Source of the DNA: Solibacillus merdavium
Lineage (GTDB): Bacteria; Bacillota; Bacilli; Bacillales_A; Planococcaceae
Reading direction: 5' to 3'
Length of the DNA stretch: 51,158 nt
NCBI RefSeq assembly: GCF_014836935.1
Contig: NZ_JACSPW010000020.1
Span: 1 to 51,158, forward strand
How positions within the stretch are numbered: the stretch's first letter is position 1; each line of letters begins with the position of its first letter. The position numbers and the translations under genes were made by a program. This document shows, piece after piece, positions 8,591 to 17,182 of the stretch. Under the pieces are notes generated by a model. That model was not told the origin of the DNA. It searched no databases and saw only the letters and a program-made list of their open reading frames with translations.

Positions 8591-9739
8591 TTATTTTATG
8601 TAAGTTGAACGATTACCGAAAATTCCTTTAAGCATAGGTGGTGTTACTAGTGTAGTAATAATAATAACGATTACCATTGGTGTGTAATCTTCCGCCGGTA
8701 AAAGACCGCTTGATAAACCCATCCCTGCAAGAATTAATGCCACTTCTCCACGGGAAATCATGCCTGCCCCGATTCCTACAGAAGATTTCCAATTGAATCC
8801 TGCCAATTTCGCACCAAGACCCGAACCGATAAGTTTCGATAAAATTGCTACGATTGAGAAGATAACTAAAAACCAAATATTTTCCGTAATGCCAGCGAAT
8901 GTAACAGATAGTCCAATACTTACGAAGAAAAATGGTACAAAGATTCCACTCGCTATCGGCTCTACTTTATGTTCAACCGCCTCTTTGAATGGAGTTCGGC
9001 CAATAGCAATACCGATAAAGAATGCGCCAATAATTGTAGCTATACCAAAGTAATGCTCACCGACATAAGCTAAAGCAAAACAAGCTATTAGCGCACCGGA
9101 TAATGTTGCCTCTGTAACACGCAATTTACTAAACGCCTTTATGAATGGTGGAATTACCCATTTCATTACGACAAATAATAAAACGAAGAAGAATACCTTC
9201 CCACCGATTAATGCCGGAATGGAAACATCGTCACCTACAAGGAAGCTCATTGCAACCGCAATTAAGACTACAACGATAATGTCATCCAACACGGCAGCAC
9301 CTAATAGTGCCGAACCTTCTTTACTTTTTAGCCATCCTATTTCATTTAATGTTTGAACTGAAATACTTACAGATGTCGCTGCTAATGTTAAACCGATGAA
9401 AATAGCCTGCCCTTGAGTCAATCCAAAAGAAAGAGCTAAAGGATAGCTCATTGCAATCGGTAAAATAACACCGCCGATTGCTACGAAAATAGCACCTTTC
9501 ATATTCGCATTCAAGTCTTCTAAATCTGTTTCCAGCCCTGCTAAGAACATTAATAGAATAACACCAATTTGACTGAAGGTTTGCATAACTTCACTATCCG
9601 TTATCCACCCAAGCATGGCAGGACCAATAATAATACCAATTAATATTTTTCCCAGTACGGAAGGTTGCCCTAGACGTACAGTGAAATGTCCCGCTATTTT
9701 TGTTGCCAATAATACGATCACAATTTGAAAAATAAACAC
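8591..9739 (-). CDS. CPA2-family Na+/H+ antiporter (NapA/GerN-like)
   Basis: About 382 residues, with 11-13 predicted hydrophobic helices throughout and no C-terminal RCK/TrkA domain. Signature features are GQPSVLGKILIGIIIGP near the N terminus, LFLAGLE-like LLMFLAGLETD and the paired acidic motif LLGAAVLDDIIVV, where the DD is the ion-binding pair of NapA-type exchangers. The likely start is GTG at 9739 (or 9742), preceded by AAGAAGGGGG. A longer frame to 9802 only translates the leader hairpin. A SigA-type promoter and a terminator-like hairpin lie upstream. Probable role: sodium/pH homeostasis in the cell membrane. Confidence 0.85.
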   Translation of the reverse strand: MFIFQIVIVLLATKIAGHFTVRLGQPSVLGKILIGIIIGPAMLGWITDSEVMQTFSQIGVILLMFLAGLETDLEDLNANMKGAIFVAIGGVILPIAMSYPLALSFGLTQGQAIFIGLTLAATSVSISVQTLNEIGWLKSKEGSALLGAAVLDDIIVVVLIAVAMSFLVGDDVSIPALIGGKVFFFVLLFVVMKWVIPPFIKAFSKLRVTEATLSGALIACFALAYVGEHYFGIATIIGAFFIGIAIGRTPFKEAVEHKVEPIASGIFVPFFFVSIGLSVTFAGITENIWFLVIFSIVAILSKLIGSGLGAKLAGFNWKSSVGIGAGMISRGEVALILAGMGLSSGLLPAEDYTPMVIVIIITTLVTPPMLKGIFGNRSTYIK

Positions 9740-9760
9740 CACATTATCCCCCTTCTTCAC

Positions 9761-9805
9761 AAAAAAAGGCATGGGGGTGCCAGATTTGACTGACTCCACC
9801 ATGCC
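9761..9805 (-). terminator. Terminator-like hairpin in the antiporter leader (candidate attenuator)
   Basis: On the minus strand, GGCATGG (9805-9799) pairs with CCATGCC (9774-9768), directly followed by seven T residues (9767-9761). The antiporter ribosome-binding site comes right after, and the predicted promoter lies before, so the hairpin is within the mRNA leader. It looks like an intrinsic terminator that must be read through for expression. Confidence 0.6.
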
Positions 9806-9829
9806 TACCTTATTTATTAGACACTACTT

Positions 9830-9858
9830 ATTTTATAGAAAAAGAATATAAAATGCAA
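9830..9858 (-). promoter_or_regulatory. SigA-type promoter of the antiporter gene
   Basis: On the minus strand, TTGCAT (9858-9853), 17-bp spacer, TAAAAT (9835-9830). The predicted start near 9823 gives a leader of ~84 nt containing the 9768-9805 hairpin. Confidence 0.5.
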
Positions 9859-9896
9859 TGCAAAAATTATATTTATCTGAAAATTATTTCAATTCA

Positions 9897-10235
9897 CTAG
9901 AAAAAGCCCGGTAATACTTCACGTTGGAAATATTGATTTTTACGTAGCCATACATTTAATATTTGCCGATGAGTAAGCAGCTTTCTGCGCGATACATGTC
10001 TTCTTTGCGCCTCTTGCAGGCTTTCCAGCAGTATACGCGTTTCTGTTGGGCATTTATCAGGTTCAGTAATTACCTGTAATGTTGGACTAATTAAATTATG
10101 TTGCTGAAGAAGTGCAAGTACTTTGGCAAAAATTTGCCCCATTGCAATATAGTCCTCTTCTATTTTTAAATCAATACATTGATATAATATGTCTTCAACT
10201 TCTTTTTCTACAAGCTCCATTGGCTGTATTTCCAT
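9897..10235 (-). CDS. Hypothetical protein, 112 residues
   Basis: I do not recognise the family. The protein is soluble with no signal or membrane helix: an acidic N-terminal half (residues 1-65, helical), then a basic segment containing RRHVSRRKLLTHRQ and ending in REVLPGFF. A clear ribosome-binding site (AGAGGTG) lies 4-5 nt before the ATG at 10235, and the reading frame has normal codon use, so it is probably real. It stands alone between the antiporter and the flavoprotein gene. Confidence 0.6.
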   Translation of the reverse strand: MEIQPMELVEKEVEDILYQCIDLKIEEDYIAMGQIFAKVLALLQQHNLISPTLQVITEPDKCPTETRILLESLQEAQRRHVSRRKLLTHRQILNVWLRKNQYFQREVLPGFF

Positions 10236-10324
10236 ATGTCACCTCTACTAGGTTTGTATATATTTAGTATATAAAAACTAGTGGAAATAAAAAAGAAATT
10301 GGATTGTGGACAGAATAACCGATA

Positions 10325-11662
10325 CTATTTTGCGTGAATCGCTTTGCCAAAAACAGATCTCGCTGCGTCTCCTACATGCTCACTTACTGTAGGATGAGGG
10401 AAAATGAGTCGAGCTAAGTCTTTAACAGATCCGCCAAGTACTTTTGCTGCAAGCATGGAATTGATCATTTCTGTTGCACCATCGCCTACGACACATGCAC
10501 CATAAATATCGCCTTCAGGACTTGCGACAAATTTCATAAAGCCTTGTGTATTCCCTTCCAATAGGGCTTTAGGGTTTGTCGGTAAGTACATTTTTGTCAC
10601 AATAGAATCTGCCGGTGCTTCATGCTCAAGCATACCAAATGTTGCAATCTCGGGATGTGTATACACACAACGCGGTATTTCCTGCTGATTAATCACTTTC
10701 GGATGTTTTCCTAAGATGAAGTCCACTGCATGGACGCCTTCAGCACTGGCGGAGTGTGCAAGCTGGAAGCCACCAACTAAATCACCAATGGCGAAAATCC
10801 CTGGAATGCTTGTTTCATAATGATTGTTCACCTTAATTAAACGACCATCCATCTGCATTTCCAACGCCTCAGCGATTTCAGTATTTGGACGGCGCCCTGT
10901 TGCAAATAATAAATTTTCAAATGGGAAATTTCCGATGGACGTTTGCACATAATCTGCATGAATTTCTTCAAATGTAAAATTTGTAATAAGCTCAATGCCC
11001 AGCTCATTCATCTTCTGTTTAATGATTGGACGGGCATCCGGTTCTTCCGTTTGTAGAATATCTTTACTATGATTGAGTACTGTCACTTTAGTACCCATAG
11101 GCGCTAAAGCAAACGCCATTTCAATCGCAATAACACCACCACCGATAATCGTCAGCTGTTTTGGAAGCTCCTGTATTGAAAAGAAAGTGTCGGTTGTATA
11201 GAAGTTTGCACTTTCAATCCCTTTAAATGGCGGAACAAATGGGCGACTGCCCGTTGCTAAAATCACATTATTCGCTGTAAATGCATTGTCGCCTACTATC
11301 ACTTTCCGCTCTGCTGTTACGATTGCTTTTCCTCTAAACATCGTAATTTGCGCGCTATCAATAAAAGATTCAATATTTGATAATAATTCGGCAACAACCT
11401 TATCTTTTCGTTGCATTAACTTTGGGAAATCGATATTAATAGTAGGAACAGTTACTCCCCAATCTGTCCCACGTCGAATTTCCTGCACCAATTTACTATG
11501 CTCAAGCATAATTTTCGAAGGAATACAGCCTACGTTATAACAAGCCCCCCCGACTTTGTCCTTTTCAACAAGAGCTACTCTCAATCCGCTTTTTGCTGCA
11601 TGAATTGCGGCAACATATCCGCCTGGTCCAGCACCTATTACGGCTAAATCAAAGTTTTCCAT
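10325..11662 (-). CDS. Dihydrolipoyl dehydrogenase-like FAD disulfide reductase
   Basis: A 445-residue class I pyridine nucleotide-disulfide oxidoreductase. The FAD-binding GAGPGGYVAA is at ~10-19 and the redox pair is in GGACYNVGCIPSK (C-x4-C). The NAD-binding GGGVIAIEMA is in the middle, the second FAD motif is FAIGDL, and the C-terminal dimer/active-site segment is FPHPTVSEHVGDA, which supplies the His-Glu pair. Unusually it stands alone, not next to E1/E2 genes, and its redox motif reads GGACYNVGC instead of the common GGTCLNRGC. It may serve a different complex or be a stand-alone reductase. The substrate is inferred only. Confidence 0.8.
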   Translation of the reverse strand: MENFDLAVIGAGPGGYVAAIHAAKSGLRVALVEKDKVGGACYNVGCIPSKIMLEHSKLVQEIRRGTDWGVTVPTINIDFPKLMQRKDKVVAELLSNIESFIDSAQITMFRGKAIVTAERKVIVGDNAFTANNVILATGSRPFVPPFKGIESANFYTTDTFFSIQELPKQLTIIGGGVIAIEMAFALAPMGTKVTVLNHSKDILQTEEPDARPIIKQKMNELGIELITNFTFEEIHADYVQTSIGNFPFENLLFATGRRPNTEIAEALEMQMDGRLIKVNNHYETSIPGIFAIGDLVGGFQLAHSASAEGVHAVDFILGKHPKVINQQEIPRCVYTHPEIATFGMLEHEAPADSIVTKMYLPTNPKALLEGNTQGFMKFVASPEGDIYGACVVGDGATEMINSMLAAKVLGGSVKDLARLIFPHPTVSEHVGDAARSVFGKAIHAK

Positions 11663-11890
11663 TTTATCACCTCAATTTTCACATTATCATGACAATTTTT
11701 GGAATGCAACCTAGCCCCTTATATTTGATAGAAAATCTATTCAGTAAACTTTTTCAATTCTGTTCTACTTATCAAAGCCTTATTACTTTATATTCAATAT
11801 CAGGTGCTTCTAGTCAATGCAAACTACAAAATAGTCAATCATATATTTAGTGTAAACTTTACTTTTACCGTTTTTTTAGTTCTAAAAACA

Positions 11891-11923
11891 AAAAAATCAG
11901 CAATTATGTTAGTAATTACTGAT
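11891..11923 (-). terminator. Intrinsic terminator after the LysM-3D gene
   Basis: The stem 11896-11905/11914-11923 (one wobble) is followed on the minus strand by six T residues. It is 10 bp beyond the stop at 11934. Confidence 0.75.
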
Positions 11924-11933
11924 GGCGGATCGA

Positions 11934-12506
11934 TTATTTCAATATTTTAATTTCAACTTTTTTACGTCCCCAATTAAGGGCAGTTTTTTTCGATTTGACA
12001 AACACATCAATTTTACTGCCTTTAATCGAGCCGCCAGTATCCCCAGCAACAGCAATACCGTAGCCTTCTACCCAAACTTTAGTTCCAAGTGGGATTATTT
12101 TAGGGTCAACAGCAATTAATTTAACGTCTGGATTTTTCTTTAGATTGATGCCAGATGCAGTTTTTCCTGAACAGCCCTTACAGGAAGCTGTGAAAGCACT
12201 TGCTTCAACAGTCATTGTTTTGACTACCTCAAAGTCATCTAGCTTTTCCTTTTTTTCTTCAACTTTTTTTTGTTTATTTTCAATATGATCAGGTAGCTTT
12301 AGGACGTATCCTGCCACCGATTGCTCTTCATCTTCAAGCTCGTTTAATTCTAATAATGTATATACAGACGTATTATAACGCTCTGCAATTTCATCTAATT
12401 CTTCCCCTTTTTTAATAGTATGTGTAGCTGCACTTATGGCATTGGAAAAGAATAAAGACGTAAAAATAATGAAGGTAAAGCTACATAATAGTTTGTTTCG
12501 AAACAT
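11934..12506 (-). CDS. Secreted LysM and 3D domain cell-wall protein (YocH/Rpf2-like)
   Basis: 190 residues from the ATG at 12506: signal peptide (~1-27, ending NAISAA), one LysM peptidoglycan-binding motif (THTIKKGEELDEIAERYN), a Lys/Glu-rich linker, then a 3D domain. The three conserved aspartates are seen in AVDPKIIPLG, AGDTGGSIKG and KIDVFV. Such proteins act as muralytic (lytic transglycosylase-like) enzymes. An in-frame ATG at 12515 is only 2 nt from the AGGGGG site, so 12506 is preferred. A putative promoter TTGTAA-N17-TGTAAT lies upstream. YocH homologs are WalRK-controlled, but I see no clean WalR box. Confidence 0.88.
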   Translation of the reverse strand: MFRNKLLCSFTFIIFTSLFFSNAISAATHTIKKGEELDEIAERYNTSVYTLLELNELEDEEQSVAGYVLKLPDHIENKQKKVEEKKEKLDDFEVVKTMTVEASAFTASCKGCSGKTASGINLKKNPDVKLIAVDPKIIPLGTKVWVEGYGIAVAGDTGGSIKGSKIDVFVKSKKTALNWGRKKVEIKILK

Positions 12507-12651
12507 ATTAGTCATTTCCCCCTGTATCATTTGTAATGAAACTAAATTCAGTTTACACATTTAATATTTCAAAAAGATTACAGGGAGGTAATATAAAAAT
12601 TACAAAATTATTCCTCATATAACTTTTTGTAACAAAAGTAGGTGTTTATAT

Positions 12652-12692
12652 AAAAAAAACTGTGTTAAAAGTCAATTTGACTTTTAACACAG
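12652..12692 (-). terminator. Strong intrinsic terminator of the panBCD operon
   Basis: A near-perfect 16-bp stem (12660-12675 with 12677-12692) followed on the minus strand by eight T residues (12659-12652). It is 16 nt past the panD stop. Confidence 0.85.
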
Positions 12693-12707
12693 CCGCTTCC
12701 TCCACTA

Positions 12708-13091
12708 TTACATAATAGTCGCTTCTGGTTCATAGTGGATCATTTCTTTTATTTGATTGTTTTCCCCCATGATAGCTACTGTTGGATAGTGATCAGCCAC
12801 TTCTTTATTGTCTACATATACATAGGAAATAATAATAACGATATCTCCTCTTTGAACAAGACGTGCAGCTGCTCCGTTCACGCAAATAACCCCTGACCCG
12901 CGCTCACCTGCTATTATATATGTTTCAAATCGTGCACCATTATTGTTGTTTACGATATGCACCTTTTCATTTGGCAACATCCCTACCGCATCCAAAATAT
13001 CCTGATCTATTGTTATCGAACCTACATAATTTAAATCGGCCTGTGTTACTTGAGCTCGATGGATTTTGCTGTTCATCATCATTCTAAACAT
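12708..13091 (-). CDS. panD: Aspartate 1-decarboxylase
   Basis: Makes beta-alanine for pantothenate. The 127-residue pro-enzyme is the same length as in B. subtilis. The self-cleavage site is Gly24-Ser25 in NYVGSITID, which generates the pyruvoyl group; the conserved [11 protein letters not shown] and [15 protein letters not shown] segments are also present. It overlaps panC by 8 nt, so translation is coupled. It is the last gene of panB-panC-panD before a strong terminator. Confidence 0.97.
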   Translation of the reverse strand: MFRMMMNSKIHRAQVTQADLNYVGSITIDQDILDAVGMLPNEKVHIVNNNNGARFETYIIAGERGSGVICVNGAAARLVQRGDIVIIISYVYVDNKEVADHYPTVAIMGENNQIKEMIHYEPEATIM

Positions 13092-13947
13092 GGATAAGTT
13101 CCCCTTTTAATGAAAGAATTAAATTATCAATTAGACGTGTTTTTCCTATATATACTGCCGCAGCTAAAAGTATTTGATCTGACTTTTCATCTACTTCTTT
13201 CAAATCCGGATAAGTTAATATGCTCAGGTAATCGATTTTACCGGCAGTGTTATGTTCAATAATTTTTGTTGCTTGTGACAGGGCCTTATCGACATCCCCT
13301 GAATCCATTAACTCAAGTTTAGCTATTTGCAGTGCTTGTTGAATAACCGGTGCCTGCATTCTCTCTATAGAGGACAAATAAACATTCCGGCTTGATTTGG
13401 CTAAGCCGTCTTCTTCCCGAACGACTGGAACAACGCGTAATTCTACCGGGAAATTATAGTCCCTGACCATTGTTTGAATAATGGCAACTTGCTGTGCATC
13501 CTTTTGCCCGAAGTAAGCACGGTCTGGCTGTACTAAATTAAAGAGCTTTGCAACAACTTGCAATACCCCATCAAAATGACTTGGCCGACTTGCACCACAC
13601 AAAGTTTGTGCCTGACGTCCGGCGCGGATATATATGCCACCATCATGTGGATACATTTCTTCGACGGATGGTGCAAAAATATAATCTACCCCTACTGATG
13701 CCGCAAGCTTCTTGTCACGCTCTAAATCACGCGGATACGATTCAAAATCTTCATTTGGACCAAATTGCGTCGGATTTACAAAAATACTCATAACAACAAC
13801 ATCATTTTCTTCCCGAGCATTTTTTGCCAACGTTAAGTGACCTTCATGTAAATAGCCCATTGTTGGAACGAGACCGATTGATTGCCCGCTGCTTTTTGCT
13901 TTAACTACTACTTTTCGTAGTTCAGCAATTGTCGATAGGATCATCAT
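13084..13947 (-). CDS. panC: Pantothenate synthetase (pantoate-beta-alanine ligase)
   Basis: ATP-dependent condensation of pantoate and beta-alanine. A 287-residue nucleotidyltransferase fold: [11 protein letters not shown] with the HxGH motif at H34/H37, [13 protein letters not shown], and the KMSKS-like AKSSRN. The start overlaps the panB stop (TAATG). A second ATG directly follows, so the protein may begin one residue later. Its substrates come from PanB (via ketopantoate) and PanD in the same operon. Confidence 0.96.
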   Translation of the reverse strand: MMILSTIAELRKVVVKAKSSGQSIGLVPTMGYLHEGHLTLAKNAREENDVVVMSIFVNPTQFGPNEDFESYPRDLERDKKLAASVGVDYIFAPSVEEMYPHDGGIYIRAGRQAQTLCGASRPSHFDGVLQVVAKLFNLVQPDRAYFGQKDAQQVAIIQTMVRDYNFPVELRVVPVVREEDGLAKSSRNVYLSSIERMQAPVIQQALQIAKLELMDSGDVDKALSQATKIIEHNTAGKIDYLSILTYPDLKEVDEKSDQILLAAAVYIGKTRLIDNLILSLKGELIHV

Positions 13948-14783
13948 TATTTTACGCCTCCATAAAGCTCTATTAATTCGCCTTCTTTCATCGTGAAACT
14001 ATGCTGTAATGTAGGGAATATTCCTGCTTTAACCGCTTGAGTATAGCCAATGATTCCACGTTCAATTTCATCGCCTACTTGTGCAAAGCCTTCAACAAAT
14101 TTTGGAATATGATGATTTCCATACTGCAATAAATCATGAAACACTAATACTTGACCATCCGCCTTAGCGCCAGCACCAATTCCAATCGTCGGTATCGTCA
14201 ACTTTTCTGATACAATCTCAGTTAGCTGGTGCGGGATACATTCAAGCACAACCGCACAAGCTCCGGCTTGTTCAACAAGCAATGCATCTTCAATTAATTT
14301 TTCCGCTTGCTGTGACGTTTTACCTTGAACTTTATAACCCCCAAGAACACCTGCAGATTGTGGTAATAATCCTAAATGCGCAACAACTGGAATACCTGCA
14401 TCAGTTAGTTTCTTAATGACAGGAATAACATTATCCGCGCCTTCCACCTTAAGTGCATTGGCATTTGTTAGTTGCATCATTTGGACAGCAGTTTTAAGTG
14501 TTTCGTTAACATCGCCATGGTAAGAGCCAAAAGGCATATCAACGACGATAAACGTATCGGGCGCTCCTCGACGTACTGCTTTACTATGATGAATCATATC
14601 ATCTACAGTTACCCGCATTGTAGATTCATAACCTAAGACAACCATCCCTAATGAATCCCCAACTAAAATCATGTCGACTTCCGCTGCCTCGGAAAACTTA
14701 GCACCGGGATAATCATATGCCGTAATCATGACAATCTTTTCGCCCTGCTCCTTCATTTTTAAAAACTGAGCCGTTGTTTTCAT
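13947..14783 (-). CDS. panB: 3-methyl-2-oxobutanoate hydroxymethyltransferase
   Basis: First committed pantothenate step, transferring a one-carbon unit from methylene-THF to ketoisovalerate. From the ATG at 14783 it has 278 residues (B. subtilis ~277), with GGAGGAG 5 nt upstream. The ORF extends 10 codons further without a ribosome-binding site. The TIM-barrel motifs [45 protein letters not shown] and the metal-binding aspartates are all present. It leads the panBCD operon. Confidence 0.96.
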   Translation of the reverse strand: MKTTAQFLKMKEQGEKIVMITAYDYPGAKFSEAAEVDMILVGDSLGMVVLGYESTMRVTVDDMIHHSKAVRRGAPDTFIVVDMPFGSYHGDVNETLKTAVQMMQLTNANALKVEGADNVIPVIKKLTDAGIPVVAHLGLLPQSAGVLGGYKVQGKTSQQAEKLIEDALLVEQAGACAVVLECIPHQLTEIVSEKLTIPTIGIGAGAKADGQVLVFHDLLQYGNHHIPKFVEGFAQVGDEIERGIIGYTQAVKAGIFPTLQHSFTMKEGELIELYGGVK

Positions 14784-15060
14784 GTTTCTCCTCCTCAAAT
14801 GGAAAGAAAACAAAAAATACCCTTCTATCCATAATTAGACAGAAAGGTAGTGTCGTAAGTAAATGAAATACATTTCATACTTTTTTGTAATAAAAAAAAT
14901 GAAATGAATCTAATTACAGCGTGTGTTTTCTTCCGTCTCTGTCTTGTGTAGATCAAAGCAGATAATTTTATAGTAGACTAGCAAAATAGGTACAGTTCTT
15001 AGTTGATACTGTCCTAGAGCTACTATAACAATTTTGGAAGAAAACGTACAGCATATTTAT

Positions 15061-16044
15061 TTACAATATTTCGATATCGGCAGAGTATATACCTTTTACT
15101 TCGCCGTTAGCCTGACGAATTTGAAGAACACCGTTTTCAGTTATACTGATTGCCTCTCCTTCAACAACTTCCCGTAAAGTCGTTGCTTTTACTCTTTTCC
15201 CTATCGTACCGGAAGAATCTTCCCAAAGTGTTTTAATGAAACCAAAGCCATTTTTCACATACATATCACTATAGTGCTCTAAAAAATCAAGCACATTTGC
15301 GACTAGATGTACACGCTCAATTGGCTCACCTTCTTCGATTGCAATCGAGGTTGCAATTGACTGCAGAGGCTCAGGAAAATCATCCATTTGCTGATTTACA
15401 TTGATTCCGATACCAATTAACAAAGCTTGAATACGATCTGCTTCTGCAACCATCTCTGTTAAAATCCCCGTTGTTTTTTTACCATTGACTAAAATATCAT
15501 TGGGCCATTTAATTTCAGGAGTAAAATTTTTAAACATAGCTTTCATGGCATTTACAACTGCTACCGCTGTAACAAGTGTAAATTGCGGGGCTTGATGGGG
15601 GGCAATTTCAGGGCGGATAATAATTGTCATCCAGATGCCTTTCCCTTCCGATGATTCCCACTCACGCATCATGCGTCCACGTCCTGCCGTTTGATGCTCT
15701 GCAATTATAACGGTACCATCTGGTCCACCTTCTCTTACAAGCTCATGGGCAACAAGCTGTGTTGATTCAACACTTTCAAAATAATGCACCTGTCGACCAT
15801 ATCGCTTTGTTTTTAAAAATTGTTGTAATTGACCCATATCGACTTTATCAGGCACTGTCACAAGCTTATAACCTCTTTTTTTTACTGTATCAAACTCATA
15901 GCCTTCTTGTTTCAATGTTTGCAGGTGTTTCCAAATAGCAGTTCGTGATACTTGTAGCTCATCTGCTAAAGCTTGCCCTGAAATCGGTTCTCCGTTCGCA
16001 TTTAAAAAACGTTTTAATATTTCATCCTTCATCGTGAAATGCAT
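15061..16044 (-). CDS. birA: Biotin-[acetyl-CoA-carboxylase] ligase / biotin repressor
   Basis: 327 residues with an N-terminal winged-helix DNA-binding domain (~5-60, ALADELQVSRTAIWKHLQTL), then the catalytic ligase domain with GRGRMMR at 121-127 and WPNDILVNGKKTTGIL, which holds the adenylate/biotin lysine. The C terminus is an SH3-like domain. Having an HTH, it likely both biotinylates acetyl-CoA carboxylase and represses biotin genes. The ATG at 16044 has AAAGGA 8 nt upstream. Its start overlaps the cca 3' end by 23 nt. Confidence 0.95.
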   Translation of the reverse strand: MHFTMKDEILKRFLNANGEPISGQALADELQVSRTAIWKHLQTLKQEGYEFDTVKKRGYKLVTVPDKVDMGQLQQFLKTKRYGRQVHYFESVESTQLVAHELVREGGPDGTVIIAEHQTAGRGRMMREWESSEGKGIWMTIIIRPEIAPHQAPQFTLVTAVAVVNAMKAMFKNFTPEIKWPNDILVNGKKTTGILTEMVAEADRIQALLIGIGINVNQQMDDFPEPLQSIATSIAIEEGEPIERVHLVANVLDFLEHYSDMYVKNGFGFIKTLWEDSSGTIGKRVKATTLREVVEGEAISITENGVLQIRQANGEVKGIYSADIEIL

Positions 16045-17182
16045 GAAACCATTCCTTTAATTGTTGTTTATCATTATTAGCTTCTCCATTTAAGACAGCC
16101 AAAATCGCGGTATCCAAAGTCTGTTTAATCCACGCACCACGCTTTTTTGACGACCATTCCATTAGATCCCTGCCCGAAATGGCAAGTTCATTTATGTGCT
16201 GTATCGGTAATGTGCTTTTCCGATCAGCTAAATCATCAAAAGAAAAAGGCAGAACTTTATTTTGCCATTCTGCAAATTGACAAGCAGTTTTTAACATAGA
16301 TAAATCATAGCGCAATAAATCAATCGGTGGCATGCCATTCAGTAGGCTTTCATATGCACCTAAAATACTCTTTGTAAACAGTTTATCCTTGTTTGAACAG
16401 CGATACGCCGAAAGTAAAGAAAGGTCACTCTCATTTACTAAACAAAAGTACGCCCATCCAACTTGCCGGTCTTCTGAATAAAACCCTGTCCAACTATGAG
16501 TATTGAATTTACCAGGTAAATAGTTGCTTAATGAAGTATTCTCAATATATTCAATTCCCATTTGGGCATGTTTGGACGTAAAGATTTTTGAAAGTTCCAC
16601 TTGAATTCGTTCGATTGAAATATATGAGATGGTAGATGCTTTTTGATGAATGGCCTGCAAAGTTTGATATTCAATCGAGAATTGGAGCTGTGAGGCAAAT
16701 CGAATAGCGCGCAGCATTCGAAGTGCGTCTTCTTCAAATCGCTGAAGCGGCTCACCGACAGCGCAAATTACTTTGTTATCAATATGTTGACGTCCATTAT
16801 AATAATCAATATAGTCGCCTGATTTGCTAAGTGCCATAGCATTCATCGTAAAATCTCGGCGCTTTAAATCTTCTTTTAAGTTGCGGACAAAATGAACGGT
16901 ATCCGGACGACGGTGATCACTATAACCGGATTCAGTCCGATATGTCGTCACTTCAATGGGTTCCCCAAAATCAAGGACAAGCACAGTACCATGGGCTATC
17001 CCTACGTCAATCGTATGGTGAAAAATCGCCTGAATTTCTTCTGGTAATGCGCTTGTCGCAATATCAACATCATTATTTTCTTTTTTTAAATAATAATCTC
17101 GGACTGCCCCACCTACTATAAACGCTTCAAATCCTGCCTGCTCAATTGTGTTGATAACTTTCTTAGCTGCTTGCCAGTGCAT
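16022..17182 (-). CDS. cca: CCA-adding tRNA nucleotidyltransferase
   Basis: Adds or repairs the 3' CCA of tRNA. Class II nucleotidyltransferase: GGAVRD near the N terminus, the DVD metal motif in NNDVDIATSA, RRDFTMNAMA, and EEDALRMLRAIRFASQLQF. The C-terminal helical body-tail is variable. The start is uncertain: ATG 17182 gives ~386 residues and fits the family. In-frame ATGs at 17206, 17218 and 17242 overlap bshA more, and none has a convincing ribosome-binding site, so coupling to bshA is likely. Followed by birA as in B. subtilis. Confidence 0.9.
   Translation of the reverse strand: MHWQAAKKVINTIEQAGFEAFIVGGAVRDYYLKKENNDVDIATSALPEEIQAIFHHTIDVGIAHGTVLVLDFGEPIEVTTYRTESGYSDHRRPDTVHFVRNLKEDLKRRDFTMNAMALSKSGDYIDYYNGRQHIDNKVICAVGEPLQRFEEDALRMLRAIRFASQLQFSIEYQTLQAIHQKASTISYISIERIQVELSKIFTSKHAQMGIEYIENTSLSNYLPGKFNTHSWTGFYSEDRQVGWAYFCLVNESDLSLLSAYRCSNKDKLFTKSILGAYESLLNGMPPIDLLRYDLSMLKTACQFAEWQNKVLPFSFDDLADRKSTLPIQHINELAISGRDLMEWSSKKRGAWIKQTLDTAILAVLNGEANNDKQQLKEWFHAFHDEG

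Noticed and set aside
9740-9802. Twenty-residue N-terminal extension of the antiporter
   Set aside because: It simply translates the leader hairpin and its T tract and lacks a ribosome-binding site; the GTG after AAGGGGG is better.
12507-12650. WalR box upstream of the LysM-3D gene
   Set aside because: TGTAA half-sites occur, but never with the 5-bp spacing of the direct repeat.
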